22,637 bases of DNA. It comes from a virus. The stretch lies in IMG/VR virus record IMGVR_UViG_3300025301_002500, positions 1 through 22,637 of that record; one strand, given 5' to 3'. How positions within the stretch are numbered: the stretch's first letter is position 1; every line of letters starts with the position of its first letter. Made by a program: the position numbers and the translations under genes. The notes beneath the pieces were generated by a model, which worked only from the letters and a program-made list of their open reading frames with translations, searched no databases and had not been told where the DNA came from. Below, in pieces: positions 6,153 through 13,630 of this stretch.

Positions 6153-7717
6153 CAGTCGTCCCTCGCATCGCCGAGGCCTCGGGCCTTAAAGGCACTGGCC
6201 GCTAGGCGGCGCACCAGTTCGGTTTCGTCCATCTCTTCCAGGGCTTCGCCCAGGCGGTTCAGGAAGTCGTTTTCGTCGCCGCCTTCCTCGGCCACGCGCT
6301 GCGCCAGGCGTTCGATCGGGTCCAGCATCGGGGCCAGCTGGGGCTGCCACTCGTCTTCGGCTTCGGCGATTTCGTCAAAGTCCGGCTCCTGTTCATCCAC
6401 CACCGATTCCCGGTTTTGAGCGGTGTTTAAAGACCGGTTAGGGGCGGTTTCAGGGGGCGGGCTCTGCGGGGCCTGGCTGAGAATGTGGGCGCCTTCGTCC
6501 GGGTCTGGCAGGCCGAGCTTGTCGGACATCACCGAGCTTTCCACGCGCAGCCCCAGCGGTACCAGATCCTTCACCGCAGATACCAGCTGCTGGATGTTCT
6601 CCGGCTGAGGAATGTGGATGCGGATGGTCGGGTACCGGCGCTGTACGCCGTAGTTCAGATCAATGAACGGCTTGACCAGGTCACGCGCCAGGGTGTGGTC
6701 CAGGTGCTTGGCGTCGGCCCGCTGGATGTCTTCACGCACATCGTTATGCACGGTGGCCTGCGACTGGCTGGAGCCATCATCAGCGGTCATGGTCTGGCCC
6801 AGTACCGCCTTGGAGGTTTGCTTGTCCACCCACTCGGCCAGGCCCTGGAACAGCTCAGCACCGCCCCGGGTGTTGGCGATTTCCTGGAACTCGATCTTCA
6901 TGCCTTCGGGCAGGATGGCCGCTGCATCCGAGCCCAGGTTGGCCACGGCCGCCCGCAGAATATCCACCTCGTCCTGCTTGGCGTTGCTGTTGTAGCGGCC
7001 CAGGCGCAGCGGCATGCCGAACACTTCGGCAAAAGCCAGCCAGTCTGTGAGCGTGTAACTCTTGGCCATGTACGACACGGCCACCAGGCGGGCCAGACCA
7101 CCGCGCAGCGGGATGCCGGATTTCAGGCGGGGCTTGTGAACGATGAATTTGAACGGTGACAGCGGGATGCCCTCGGCCACGTTGTTCTGGTCGATCAGGC
7201 GCAGCTGCCGGCCGGTGGCCTGGTCAAACCGGAAAAACCGGGGGTCACGCCACACGTATTCCCGGGGCCACCACTCGCCGCCACGGGTGGCCCACATGAT
7301 CTCGGCCACCGAATAGCCCTTGCCCAGGGCGTCCAGCAGATCCTCCACCAGGGTGCCAAAGGCAGCATCGCGCACCAGGTCGCGCACGGCATCGGCCAGG
7401 CGCACATCGGCGGCCTCATCAGACGCGGCCTCTACCTGGATATCCAAGCCACTCACGGCCCGCTTACGGGTGCCCAGCACAGAGGCGTAATGGGGCTCAC
7501 GCTCTTCCATTTCCTCGGCCAGGGTCAGGTAGTCGTGGCCATCGTTATTGGCGGCGGCCCGCAGGATCATGCCCAGGCGATCGGGCGTCAGGTTATCGGC
7601 AATGCTGTTGTGCCAGGTCTGGCGCACGCCGGTCAGTGAGGGTGCGGCCAGCTCCTGTTTCAGCTCGGCCTTGCGGATCGGGCGGCCGCTCGCGTCGACA
7701 ATGGGTGATTCCGCCAT
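6152..7717 (-). CDS. Portal protein, DUF935 family (Mu gp29)
   Basis: The 521-residue protein matches DUF935 portals: SLTGVRQTWHNSIADNLTPDRLG, MEEREPHYASVLGTRKRAV, YSVAEIMWATRGGEWWPREY, RFFRFDQATGRQLRLID, VHKPRLKSGIPLRGGLAR, DWLAFAEVFGMPLRLGRY and GQTMTADDGSSQSQATVHND. It forms the portal ring through which DNA enters the head and to which the tail is joined. The last ~120 residues are an acidic, Pro/Glu-rich tail (SPPPETAPNRS, EPDFDEIAEAEDEW) ending in a helical segment. The start overlaps the terminase stop (TAATG) and the stop overlaps the MuF start. Confidence 0.93.
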   Translation of the reverse strand: MAESPIVDASGRPIRKAELKQELAAPSLTGVRQTWHNSIADNLTPDRLGMILRAAANNDGHDYLTLAEEMEEREPHYASVLGTRKRAVSGLDIQVEAASDEAADVRLADAVRDLVRDAAFGTLVEDLLDALGKGYSVAEIMWATRGGEWWPREYVWRDPRFFRFDQATGRQLRLIDQNNVAEGIPLSPFKFIVHKPRLKSGIPLRGGLARLVAVSYMAKSYTLTDWLAFAEVFGMPLRLGRYNSNAKQDEVDILRAAVANLGSDAAAILPEGMKIEFQEIANTRGGAELFQGLAEWVDKQTSKAVLGQTMTADDGSSQSQATVHNDVREDIQRADAKHLDHTLARDLVKPFIDLNYGVQRRYPTIRIHIPQPENIQQLVSAVKDLVPLGLRVESSVMSDKLGLPDPDEGAHILSQAPQSPPPETAPNRSLNTAQNRESVVDEQEPDFDEIAEAEDEWQPQLAPMLDPIERLAQRVAEEGGDENDFLNRLGEALEEMDETELVRRLAASAFKARGLGDARDD

Positions 7718-9285
7718 TACAGCAGTCCTCCTCGGTTACGGAATCCGGCGGTGGCTCGCACCGGGCGGTGGTGTCTGTGTTCGGGGCCCCGGCGGATGGC
7801 TTCGTAGCCATACTCCAGCTCGGCCTGCTGGTGGCTGGCGTAGTAAGCCAGGGCCAGAGCAATGGCCGCGTCGCCGTGGCGTGATTTGTCGGCGCCGGTT
7901 TTGGCGTCCGGCAGTTTGGGTATGCCCTTGATCACCTGCAGGGCGCGGAGGTCGTCCAGCACATCGGCGTCTTTCGGTAACACAATGCCGCCGTCTTCAA
8001 ACGCGGCTTTGAATCGGGGCATGGAGTCCAGGTACCAGGACTGCGATAGCATGACCGCCTCCACACGCTCAGACCCATACTCTTCCTGGGCCTGCTCGGC
8101 CAGGTACTGGCCATTGCCCCGGGCATCCAACGCGCCATACTGCAGCCGTGGCAGGCGATCCACGATGTAGAACAGGATCTGCTCTTGCTGCTTGAACGGC
8201 ATGTTGCGCAGCTCCACCAGGAACGGCACCCGGCGCTGCAGCTGCTGGCTGATCGCCATGGGGGCAATCACGGTTAAGTCGGCGGTGCGGCCGAAGTCCT
8301 CGCCAAAGGCGTGGCGCTCTTCCGGGTCCAGGTCTTTGAGCAGTGGCAGCAGGTGCGTCTCGCACCAGTCGCGCACCTCGGCCTGGCGCAGATGCTCCGG
8401 CCAGGCGTTGAACTCGGTGGTGCCCTCAAAGCGCACCACCGGGGCCTCGTCCATGCAGGCCTCAATCATGGCCCGCGACAGGTAGGCACCGCCACCGGAT
8501 TTCGGCACGCAGTAGTATTCTTCCAGGGCGTCCTCACGGGTGGCGGTGTCGCGCAGGAGGTCGGCTTTCCACTCGTCCTCTTTCTCCTGGCTCCACTCAT
8601 CGCCCTTGATCTGGCAGATGCGCTGGTACAGGCCCTCTTCACAGGCGTCATCCAGGGTGATGCGGTGTACGCTGTAGCGTTTCTTGCCTGCGCGGCTGTC
8701 CTGGATCAACTCGTTAAACAGGTTGTCTGTGCCGTTGTGGGTGCTGATCAGGCGCACCTTGGCGCCCCACATTGTCAGCGCCAGGGCGGCTTTCAGTACT
8801 TCGGCCAGGCGGTCGTGGAAGGCCGCCTCATCAATGGTGACGTTGCCCTGCATGCCCCGCAGGTTGCTGGGGTTGGAGCTGAGCGCCTGCACCTTGAAGC
8901 CAGAGGCGAAGTGCACCACGAAGGTGAGAATGTCCTTGTCGTCATCCTCCAGCACTTCTTCCTGGATATCGCCGGCAGCCCGATCAAAGGCCTTGGCCCA
9001 CATGGCCACGGCCTGGATAAACTCCCGGGCCATCTCCTTGCTGGAGCCCACATAGAAATGGTTGGTGCCGCCTTCCGTTCTGGCCAGACTGGCAGACAGG
9101 GCCGCGTCTGCAGCCTCTGCCCAGGTAAGACCTGTTCGGCGGGATTTCTCGGCGATCTTCAGCGGGGAGTCGTCGGCAATCCAGCGCTTCTGATATCCCA
9201 GCAGGATCTCGTCAGAGTCGAACTTCTGCAGGTCTTCCAGGCCGACCTTTACGGCCTGGTAAATGGCACTCTGCTGCATGCTCAT
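7717..9285 (-). CDS. Large terminase subunit, Mu gp28 type
   Basis: This 522-residue protein packages DNA by headful translocation. The ATPase domain has a degenerate Walker A (KSRRTGLTW, residues 47-55) and Walker B NVTIDEA (D152, E153), with the coupling motif region LISTHNG near 185. The C-terminal RNase H-like nuclease carries GEDFGRTADLTV with a likely catalytic Asp, then ALDARGNGQYLAEQ and RHGDAAIALALAYY, the usual three acidic clusters. The length fits gp28 homologues. Its ATG overlaps the small subunit stop by one base (TGATG), and its stop overlaps the portal start. Confidence 0.94.
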   Translation of the reverse strand: MSMQQSAIYQAVKVGLEDLQKFDSDEILLGYQKRWIADDSPLKIAEKSRRTGLTWAEAADAALSASLARTEGGTNHFYVGSSKEMAREFIQAVAMWAKAFDRAAGDIQEEVLEDDDKDILTFVVHFASGFKVQALSSNPSNLRGMQGNVTIDEAAFHDRLAEVLKAALALTMWGAKVRLISTHNGTDNLFNELIQDSRAGKKRYSVHRITLDDACEEGLYQRICQIKGDEWSQEKEDEWKADLLRDTATREDALEEYYCVPKSGGGAYLSRAMIEACMDEAPVVRFEGTTEFNAWPEHLRQAEVRDWCETHLLPLLKDLDPEERHAFGEDFGRTADLTVIAPMAISQQLQRRVPFLVELRNMPFKQQEQILFYIVDRLPRLQYGALDARGNGQYLAEQAQEEYGSERVEAVMLSQSWYLDSMPRFKAAFEDGGIVLPKDADVLDDLRALQVIKGIPKLPDAKTGADKSRHGDAAIALALAYYASHQQAELEYGYEAIRRGPEHRHHRPVRATAGFRNRGGLL

Positions 9286-9833
9286 CAGGCAATCCCGAGA
9301 ATCTGTTTCTTGATCTCGCTCACGCCGTCAGCGGTCAGGCCCTGCTGCCTGGCGACGGTTTCAGCCGCTTCGGCCGCTTCCTGGACAACTTCCTTGCGCA
9401 CCTCGGCCGCCCACTTCTTCTGACCGAGAGACACCCGGCCGATCTCGGCCAGGGCGCGGGTGACGCTGCCCAACTGCTTGGCCGCCTTGGCGGGGTCTTC
9501 CTCTGCCTTGCGCATGGCAATGGCAATGCGCAGCAACTGGTCCTGGACAATGCGGGCCGTGGCATCAATCAGGTGGCCGCTTTGGTCTTCCTGATCCGTG
9601 GCCATGGCGCGGGCCAGCTCGGTGGTTTTCCGAACGTCGCCCATCGCCTCCTCGAACTCCTCCTGGAGGTCCTGACCATAACGATGGACCGAAGACCGCG
9701 ACACCTTGAAGCCTCGCTCCTCCAGCCAGTCGGTCAGCCCTTCGTAATCCTGGAAGCCGGAGCTGACCAGGCGCTGGTTCAACTCCTCCCGCAGCTCCTG
9801 CGGAAGGTCAAACACCTTTGAACGCGGCGGCAT
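9285..9833 (-). CDS. Small terminase subunit, DUF3486 (Mu gp27)
   Basis: The 182-residue protein starts MPPRSKVFDLPQELREELNQRL, then FQDYEGLTDWLEERGFKVSRSSVHRYGQDL, the DUF3486 helix-turn-helix signature. A long helical region follows (TARIVQDQLLRIAIAMRKAEEDP), then QKKWAAEVRKE. DUF3486 proteins precede the large terminase in Mu-like phages and act as the DNA-recognition subunit; that role is inferred from HTH and context. It starts 3 bases after the upstream stop, and its own stop overlaps the terminase start. Confidence 0.88.
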   Translation of the reverse strand: MPPRSKVFDLPQELREELNQRLVSSGFQDYEGLTDWLEERGFKVSRSSVHRYGQDLQEEFEEAMGDVRKTTELARAMATDQEDQSGHLIDATARIVQDQLLRIAIAMRKAEEDPAKAAKQLGSVTRALAEIGRVSLGQKKWAAEVRKEVVQEAAEAAETVARQQGLTADGVSEIKKQILGIA

Positions 9834-9836
9834 GGC

Positions 9837-10136
9837 TTACGCTCCCGGCCGGGGGCGTGCAACGCCTGGCACGTTGGCCCGGCCTTCGGCGGCATCCTCG
9901 CCACGGCTGGTCAGTGTCGCAATCCAACCGGCGCGGGGCTGCTGCAGAATCACCAGGCCTTGCTCTTCCAGCCAGGCCAGATCCGTGTGGAGCTGGTCCT
10001 TGCTGACGTGATGGCCGTAGTTGCCGGCCAGCTCATCACCCAGGCTGTACTCATTGGAGGTGAACTGATTGCGGCGCGACAGAATGCGCAGAATGCCCAG
10101 GCGGCGGCCCTTGGTTTGAAAGTCCTGATAGCTCAC
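9837..10136 (-). CDS. VpaChn25_0724-type phage protein (Mu gp26-like, winged helix)
   Basis: The 99 residues (MSYQDFQTKGRRLGILRIL, then NEYSLGDELAGNYGHHVSKDQL, TDLAWLEEQGLVIL, WIATLTSRGEDAA) have the look of a compact winged-helix domain. They match the small family found between DUF2730 and DUF3486 genes in Mu-like phages. The start is GTG at 10134-10136, overlapping the DUF2730 stop (GTGA), with GGGAGG 9 bases upstream. A DNA-binding role in packaging or late regulation is possible but not shown by the sequence. The C-terminal ~15 residues are a Pro/Arg tail. Confidence 0.8.
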   Translation of the reverse strand: MSYQDFQTKGRRLGILRILSRRNQFTSNEYSLGDELAGNYGHHVSKDQLHTDLAWLEEQGLVILQQPRAGWIATLTSRGEDAAEGRANVPGVARPRPGA

Positions 10137-10519
10137 TGGCCTTGGCCTCCCTTGTTGTTGAGCAGGTAGTTGTTGACCATGGATAACTGGTGGGAGAGCG
10201 CCCGCATTTGCCCGGACACCCCCGAGAGATCTTCCGCGACATCGTTAAGCCGCTCGTAAACCTTGGATAAATCCTGGTGCGTGGGGGCGCCATCCAGCTT
10301 GCTCTCGAACACATCCTGCCGGCGCTCGCCCCGGGCCACCCGCTCTTCCAGTTGCCGGTGCTGCTCTTCCAAGTCTTCGCGCACCACGTTGATGGCGGTG
10401 GTATTGGCCTTGGACTTGTTGGTGATATGCGTGTAGGCGAACAGCGCAGCTAACCCGGCCAGCTGAATAAAGCCCATCCAGAATCTGGCGGCCTCGTAAT
10501 CAAACTGGGAAAAGTCCAT
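10133..10519 (-). CDS. DUF2730 membrane-anchored coiled-coil protein (Mu gp25-like)
   Basis: Starting at ATG 10517-10519, the product is 128 residues. It has one N-terminal membrane segment (FWMGFIQLAGLAALFAYTHI), then a long coiled coil (VREDLEEQHRQLEERVARGERR; LSKVYERLNDVAEDLSGVSGQM). This is the DUF2730 layout. The ATG overlaps the DksA-like stop (TAATG). An alternative ATG at 10552 would add 11 Pro/Arg-rich residues lying wholly inside the upstream gene. The function is unknown; neighbours suggest a lysis or late accessory role at the inner membrane. Confidence 0.8.
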   Translation of the reverse strand: MDFSQFDYEAARFWMGFIQLAGLAALFAYTHITNKSKANTTAINVVREDLEEQHRQLEERVARGERRQDVFESKLDGAPTHQDLSKVYERLNDVAEDLSGVSGQMRALSHQLSMVNNYLLNNKGGQGQ

Positions 10520-10743
10520 TACCCCCCCCGGCGGTCGTGGTCTGTCTGGCATTCAACGCAGCGCACGGCGCTGGGGTTGGCGTTCAGCCGGGCCGGGCTT
10601 AGCGGCTCCTCGCACTCCTTGCAAAGTCGCTGGCCGTTTACCTCCAGCGGCTGCTCGGTCGGGGCGCTGCGGGCCTCGTCTATCCCGGCCTGGCGCAGGC
10701 GCTCGGTCAGCGCTTGCGCGCCTTCGTAAACCCACTCATCCAC
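10519..10743 (-). CDS. TraR/DksA-type C4 zinc-finger protein
   Basis: This 74-residue protein carries LCKECEEPLSPARLNANPSAVRCVECQ, the C4 zinc finger (CxxC-x17-CxxC) of short TraR/DksA proteins, after a helical N-terminus (DEWVYEGAQALTERLRQAG). TraR binds the RNA polymerase secondary channel and mimics DksA with ppGpp; whether this copy does so is not known. I chose GTG at 10741-10743 because GGGAGG lies 8 bases upstream and it overlaps the holin stop (GTGGATGA). An ATG at 10764 is the alternative. Small TraR-like genes beside lysis genes are common in Mu-like and P2-like phages. Confidence 0.82.
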   Translation of the reverse strand: MDEWVYEGAQALTERLRQAGIDEARSAPTEQPLEVNGQRLCKECEEPLSPARLNANPSAVRCVECQTDHDRRGG

Positions 10744-11314
10744 GGGCCTTGCCTCCCATTCCATCCATCAGTTTGTCGAGCAGGCCCCGGCCGTCCTGAC
10801 CGGCAGTGGTGCGCTTGTCGCGGCTGCGGGCGCCGATATTGATGCCCAGGATGGACAGGGCGATGCCCCACATGGGCGTGAGCGCAGTCACGGCATTGAT
10901 CAGAGCGGCGGCATTGCTCGGCTCAGACACTATGGCCCAGGCGATGGCCGCCGACTGGATCAGCCAGGTAAGCGCCACCATGTAACCGAACGTGGGGCGC
11001 CACCGGCGCACGTAGCCGTCTTGCGCGCTGGCCTCGGCCCGCATGGTTTTGTTGATCTCGGTCAACCGGGTGGTCTCGGCCTCAATCACCATGCGGCGCA
11101 GTTCGCGCTCGTGCTCCCGCTCGGCGGCCTGCAGTTTGGCCAGGGCCTGCGGGTCTGCCTGGATGGCTTTATGGACCGCCTCGGGGCTGTCCTCCACACC
11201 CAGCACGCTGGCAATCAGGGTTCCTGCAGCGCCTCCGGCAGGCCCCAGGGCGCTGCCCAGCAGCGGGGCTGCCTTGCCGATAACCTCTTTAACGCCGGCC
11301 CAACTCCAGTCCAT
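10736..11314 (-). CDS. Holin, three-TM family
   Basis: The 192-residue product starts at ATG 11312-11314, overlapping the endopeptidase stop (TGATG). It opens MDWSWAGVKEVIGKAAPLLG, then a small hydrophobic stretch ALGPAGGAAGTLIASVLG and a charged helix (LQAAEREHERELRRMVIEAE). Two good membrane helices follow: YMVALTWLIQSAAIAWAIV and NAVTALTPMWGIALSILGI. The RRWRPTFGYMVALTW signature is typical of the 3TM holin family first noted in gene-transfer agents. It permeabilises the inner membrane to let the endolysin out. A longer upstream reading exists but lies inside the endopeptidase gene and is rejected. Confidence 0.87.
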   Translation of the reverse strand: MDWSWAGVKEVIGKAAPLLGSALGPAGGAAGTLIASVLGVEDSPEAVHKAIQADPQALAKLQAAEREHERELRRMVIEAETTRLTEINKTMRAEASAQDGYVRRWRPTFGYMVALTWLIQSAAIAWAIVSEPSNAAALINAVTALTPMWGIALSILGINIGARSRDKRTTAGQDGRGLLDKLMDGMGGKARG

Positions 11315-11805
11315 CAGCCGGCCCTCCGCAGTGCTTCTTCCATGGTGTGGATGCCTTCCAGGTAAACCGTGCGGCCGTTGACCTTCACGGCGGTCAGCAG
11401 CTGGCGCCGGGGTTCTTCGCCAGGGGCAGCCATGCCCACATGCACCCATTGGCCGAACTCGTGAATAACCTGGTCAAATGGCACGGCGCTGGCTTCGTAC
11501 CAGCGGGCCACCTGGTGGGGCGTGTGACCGCTCACGGAGATATCCGCCGCGAGGCCGGGAACGTGGGCGCTGGTAGAGCTGCCACCGATGCGGCTGTTCA
11601 GAGCGGGCGGCCTGTAGCCGGAGCTGATAAAGATCGGCCCCAGGGCATCGCGCGCTGGCTGCAGCCCACGGCGGGCCAGGTGGTGGAGGTTGGAGAAAAC
11701 CGAGCTACCCTCGGGAACCGCCATGCTGATCTCAAGGCGCGCGGCGGTCTGCGAGCGGGTGAACTCGTCCAGGTAAAAGTTGGGAGATAGCTTCTGTCGT
11801 TTCAT
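11314..11805 (-). CDS. M15 peptidase endolysin (D-Ala-D-Ala carboxypeptidase-like)
   Basis: The 163-residue protein carries the M15 zinc-peptidase motifs: ISSGYRPPALNSRIGGSSTSAH (S79-A-H81), AADI with zinc ligand D88, and WVHVGM with H122. The N-terminus (LSPNFYLDEFTRSQTAARL) is the usual start of the M15_3 phage type. It cleaves peptidoglycan cross-links during lysis. There is no signal peptide, so release depends on the holin downstream. The ATG has no Shine-Dalgarno, and the leader is nearly identical in layout to that of the protease gene. It is the first gene of the lysis-packaging operon, the place of Mu lys. Confidence 0.9.
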   Translation of the reverse strand: MKRQKLSPNFYLDEFTRSQTAARLEISMAVPEGSSVFSNLHHLARRGLQPARDALGPIFISSGYRPPALNSRIGGSSTSAHVPGLAADISVSGHTPHQVARWYEASAVPFDQVIHEFGQWVHVGMAAPGEEPRRQLLTAVKVNGRTVYLEGIHTMEEALRRAG

Positions 11806-11813
11806 GCCCGCAG

Positions 11814-11869
11814 GTTATCGGCGGGCGGCCGCAGCGGCGGCTATGAGGGGGTTCAGGGGTGGTTTTCAG
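11814..11869 (-). promoter_or_regulatory. Late promoter Plys: activator-type element plus -10-like box (copy 2)
   Basis: The 27-base block at 11843-11869 matches 4658-4684 in 26 positions. CGCCGATA (minus strand, 11816-11823) recurs 11 bases from the ATG, exactly as at copy 1. GATAAC would be the -10-like hexamer. The TTCAG word occurs twice in the block, 13 bases apart. The 37-base gap between block and start codon is conserved in length though not in most of its sequence. Confidence 0.6.
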
Positions 11870-11889
11870 AGGGGCGGGAAAGTGAGGGA

Positions 11890-11918
11890 AGAATAACCGG
11901 AGGGCGGCGTGTTGGCAA
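11890..11918 (-). promoter_or_regulatory. Possible sigma70-type promoter upstream of the endopeptidase gene
   Basis: Minus strand TTGCCA, 17 bases, TATTCT, inside a shared GATTGCCAAC word. It is the counterpart of 4741-4769, but its distance to the start codon is 36 bases shorter than there. It lies just behind the stop of the 68-residue gene (11926). Confidence 0.5.
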
Positions 11919-11925
11919 TCCGCTC

Positions 11926-12132
11926 CTACTTGAAAGGACTCCGATGGCGCAAAGTGTTGAGCCTTTGGCGCCAGTCCTCTTTTTCTTCGGTGTCGCTGAT
12001 CGCTGCCAGCCATTGCCGGATCTGCGCTGGGCGGCGACTCAGGGTGATGTTTAGCGCCTGGTGCCAGCGCTGCTTGTCTCGCTCGATATCGGCCCGCTGG
12101 TCAGCGGGAAGCTCTGCCAGGTTATAGCTCAC
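11926..12132 (-). CDS. Small hypothetical protein after the Mor-like activator
   Basis: The 68 residues (MSYNLAELPADQRADIERDK, then LSRRPAQIRQWLAAISDTEE, ending LRHRSPFK) are charged, probably all helical, with no membrane segment. I do not recognise a named family; the position directly behind Mor is often filled by a small hydrophilic protein in such phages. The start is GTG at 12130-12132, overlapping the Mor stop by 11 bases, with GGAG about 8 bases upstream. It is the last early/middle gene before the lysis promoter region, so it might modulate the activator, but that is speculation. Confidence 0.7.
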   Translation of the reverse strand: MSYNLAELPADQRADIERDKQRWHQALNITLSRRPAQIRQWLAAISDTEEKEDWRQRLNTLRHRSPFK

Positions 12133-12517
12133 CGAACAGCTCCGCCTGGTTATCGCTGGGCAGATCCTCGGCCAGGATCTCCCACACGCGGCGCTCGGTC
12201 AGCTGGTACCGGCGGGCGAGGCGGCGGGCCGAAACACCCTCCCGGTGCTCAGCCTGCATGCGGCGGTTGCGGGCGCGCTTGATCGCGGCGCTGGCCGTGG
12301 GCACATCAAACTCTTCCAGGCCGTAGTGGCAGGACAGCAGCCGGGCCGCCTCCAGCCCCAGCAGCTCGGCCAGGGGGTGAGCCTCGGGCATTTTCACAGG
12401 CACGCGCAGGCGGGTGCCGCCATAGGCGGCAACCAGCTTGCGAGTGGCTTCCAGGCCGATGATATCGCTCATTTCCTTCAGTGACATTGGCAGGTGCTCG
12501 GTATCCCACTCGCTCAC
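12122..12517 (-). CDS. mor: Mor/C-family transcription activator
   Basis: This 131-residue protein fits the Mor family: an N-terminal dimerisation part (MSLKEMSDIIGLEATRKLVAAYGGTRLRVP, HPLAELLGLEAARLL), then a basic linker and C-terminal HTH (VSARRLARRYQLTERRVWEILAE). In Mu, Mor activates the middle promoter and its relative C the late promoters. Only one such gene is seen here, so it probably does both jobs. The likely targets are the repeated elements at 11843-11869 and 4658-4684. The start is GTG 12515-12517 with GGAGG 5 bases upstream. Confidence 0.88.
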   Translation of the reverse strand: MSEWDTEHLPMSLKEMSDIIGLEATRKLVAAYGGTRLRVPVKMPEAHPLAELLGLEAARLLSCHYGLEEFDVPTASAAIKRARNRRMQAEHREGVSARRLARRYQLTERRVWEILAEDLPSDNQAELFGEL

Positions 12518-12518
12518 A

Positions 12519-13034
12519 TCAGCCTCCGGTTTTTCGGTTGGTGTCGAACTTTGAGGGGTCCACGCCCAGCTTGCGCATTTGCTCTTCCCACTTGCGCCGC
12601 GACTCTTCCTGGGTCTCTTGCAGGCCCTGCTGCTTCTCCACGAATCGCGGACGGTCGTTGTCGGCTTCGGCGGCTGGCTTCTTGGCCTCGGGAGCCACGA
12701 TGGCCAGCACCTGTTTGAGGTAGTTGTGGTTCTTGAGCGGCTTGGTTTCGCCCCGGTGGCGCTTCTCGTGCAGGCTGCGGACGGTGTCCTGCAGGCCCGC
12801 CACCAGGCTGTCCCGGTCGGCCAGTTCCAGGGTTTCCTGGGCCAGCTTCAGGGCGCGGGCATTACTCAGGTCAGACTTGGCCGGGCGGAACAGGCCCAGG
12901 TATTGAACCAGCGGCCGTGCCAATGGGCGGCCCAGGCCAGACAGAAGGCCTAGCAGCTCGCTGCCTGCGTCGTCCTGGATGAGCGCTTCCAGCTGAATAT
13001 GGCTGTGGCAGATGGGACAGCGGCCTAGCTTCAT
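12519..13034 (-). CDS. Hypothetical protein with N-terminal CxxC
   Basis: The 171 residues begin MKLGRCPICHSHIQLEAL, a single CPxC-H pair like half a zinc ribbon. Then comes a helical region (ELLGLLSGLGRPLARPLVQYLG; LSNARALKLAQETLELA) and a charged coiled-coil-like C-terminus (QQGLQETQEESRRKWEEQMRKLG). I do not recognise a named family. A gene of this look between GemA and Mor is common in Pseudomonas-type Mu-like phages. It overlaps GemA by 4 bases (ATGA) and is followed 1 base later by the Mor start. A role in replication or DNA binding is possible but unproven. Confidence 0.72.
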   Translation of the reverse strand: MKLGRCPICHSHIQLEALIQDDAGSELLGLLSGLGRPLARPLVQYLGLFRPAKSDLSNARALKLAQETLELADRDSLVAGLQDTVRSLHEKRHRGETKPLKNHNYLKQVLAIVAPEAKKPAAEADNDRPRFVEKQQGLQETQEESRRKWEEQMRKLGVDPSKFDTNRKTGG

Positions 13035-13630
13035 TGGCTACCGCCCTCCCGGTGCGCTTCCAGCCACGCCTCCGGCATCATGTAGTGAGCGCAAAGACGG
13101 CCCAGGCACTTCCGATTTCTGCGCCAGTTCTGAGGCAGTTCCGGATGCAGCCGTTCGATGTCATCCAGCGACATGGCCCGTGCCTTCATGGCCGTCTCCA
13201 GTGAGTCCAACAGCCGGCGCTTTTCCAGCTCTACGTCCAGGGCTGCAATCAGCGCCCGCAGATGTTCCGGCTTCTTCAGCCAGGCCACCTTGGCAATGCC
13301 GGTTTGCTGCCTTGCGATCGCATCGGCATAGCTCCAAGGCGCTTTCATCTCGGCCAGTAGTGCCTCCACTTTCTGGAGCATCGGCTCCCGGTCCAGGTTG
13401 TGAGGAGTGCCTGGGTGCTGGGCAACCCGTTTCTTTGGCCGGGCCTTGAAGCCGCGATCCTTGAGGTGCTGAAGCACCTGGTAAAGCTCTGCCACGTTGC
13501 AGTCTGAGCAGGAACGCTTGCCGCCAGTGACGGTAGCGATCATCTGGCGGTAGGTGTCTTCGTCCAGCGCCAGTTGCTTGCGGGCAATGTGGATCTGAGC
13601 CAGGACTTTTTTACGGTTTGTCGCGGTCAT
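13031..13630 (-). CDS. gemA: GemA regulatory protein (Mu gp16, DUF1018)
   Basis: The 199-residue protein matches the GemA/DUF1018 pattern: ATNRKKVLAQIHIARKQLALDEDTYRQMI, then VAELYQVLQHLKDRGFKARP, KVEALLAEMKAPWSYADAIARQ and LKKPEHLRALIAAL. In Mu, gemA alters host gene expression and DNA supercoiling by an incompletely known mechanism. The C-terminal ~50 residues (LDDIERLHPELPQNWRRNRKC) extend beyond the conserved core and add a Cys/His-containing tail. It overlaps both neighbours by ATGA. Confidence 0.9.
   Translation of the reverse strand: MTATNRKKVLAQIHIARKQLALDEDTYRQMIATVTGGKRSCSDCNVAELYQVLQHLKDRGFKARPKKRVAQHPGTPHNLDREPMLQKVEALLAEMKAPWSYADAIARQQTGIAKVAWLKKPEHLRALIAALDVELEKRRLLDSLETAMKARAMSLDDIERLHPELPQNWRRNRKCLGRLCAHYMMPEAWLEAHREGGSQ

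Noticed and set aside
6436-6461. A third, weaker copy of the late-leader block (AGGGGCGGTTTCAGGG...) inside the portal gene
   Set aside because: It lies in codons for a Pro-rich linker, has several differences and no start codon at the matching distance, so it is probably chance similarity in GC-rich sequence.
11315-11449. Upstream extension of the holin reading frame
   Set aside because: The extra residues are in the shadow of the endopeptidase gene and are Arg/Pro/His-rich; the ATG at 11314 begins the conserved holin sequence.
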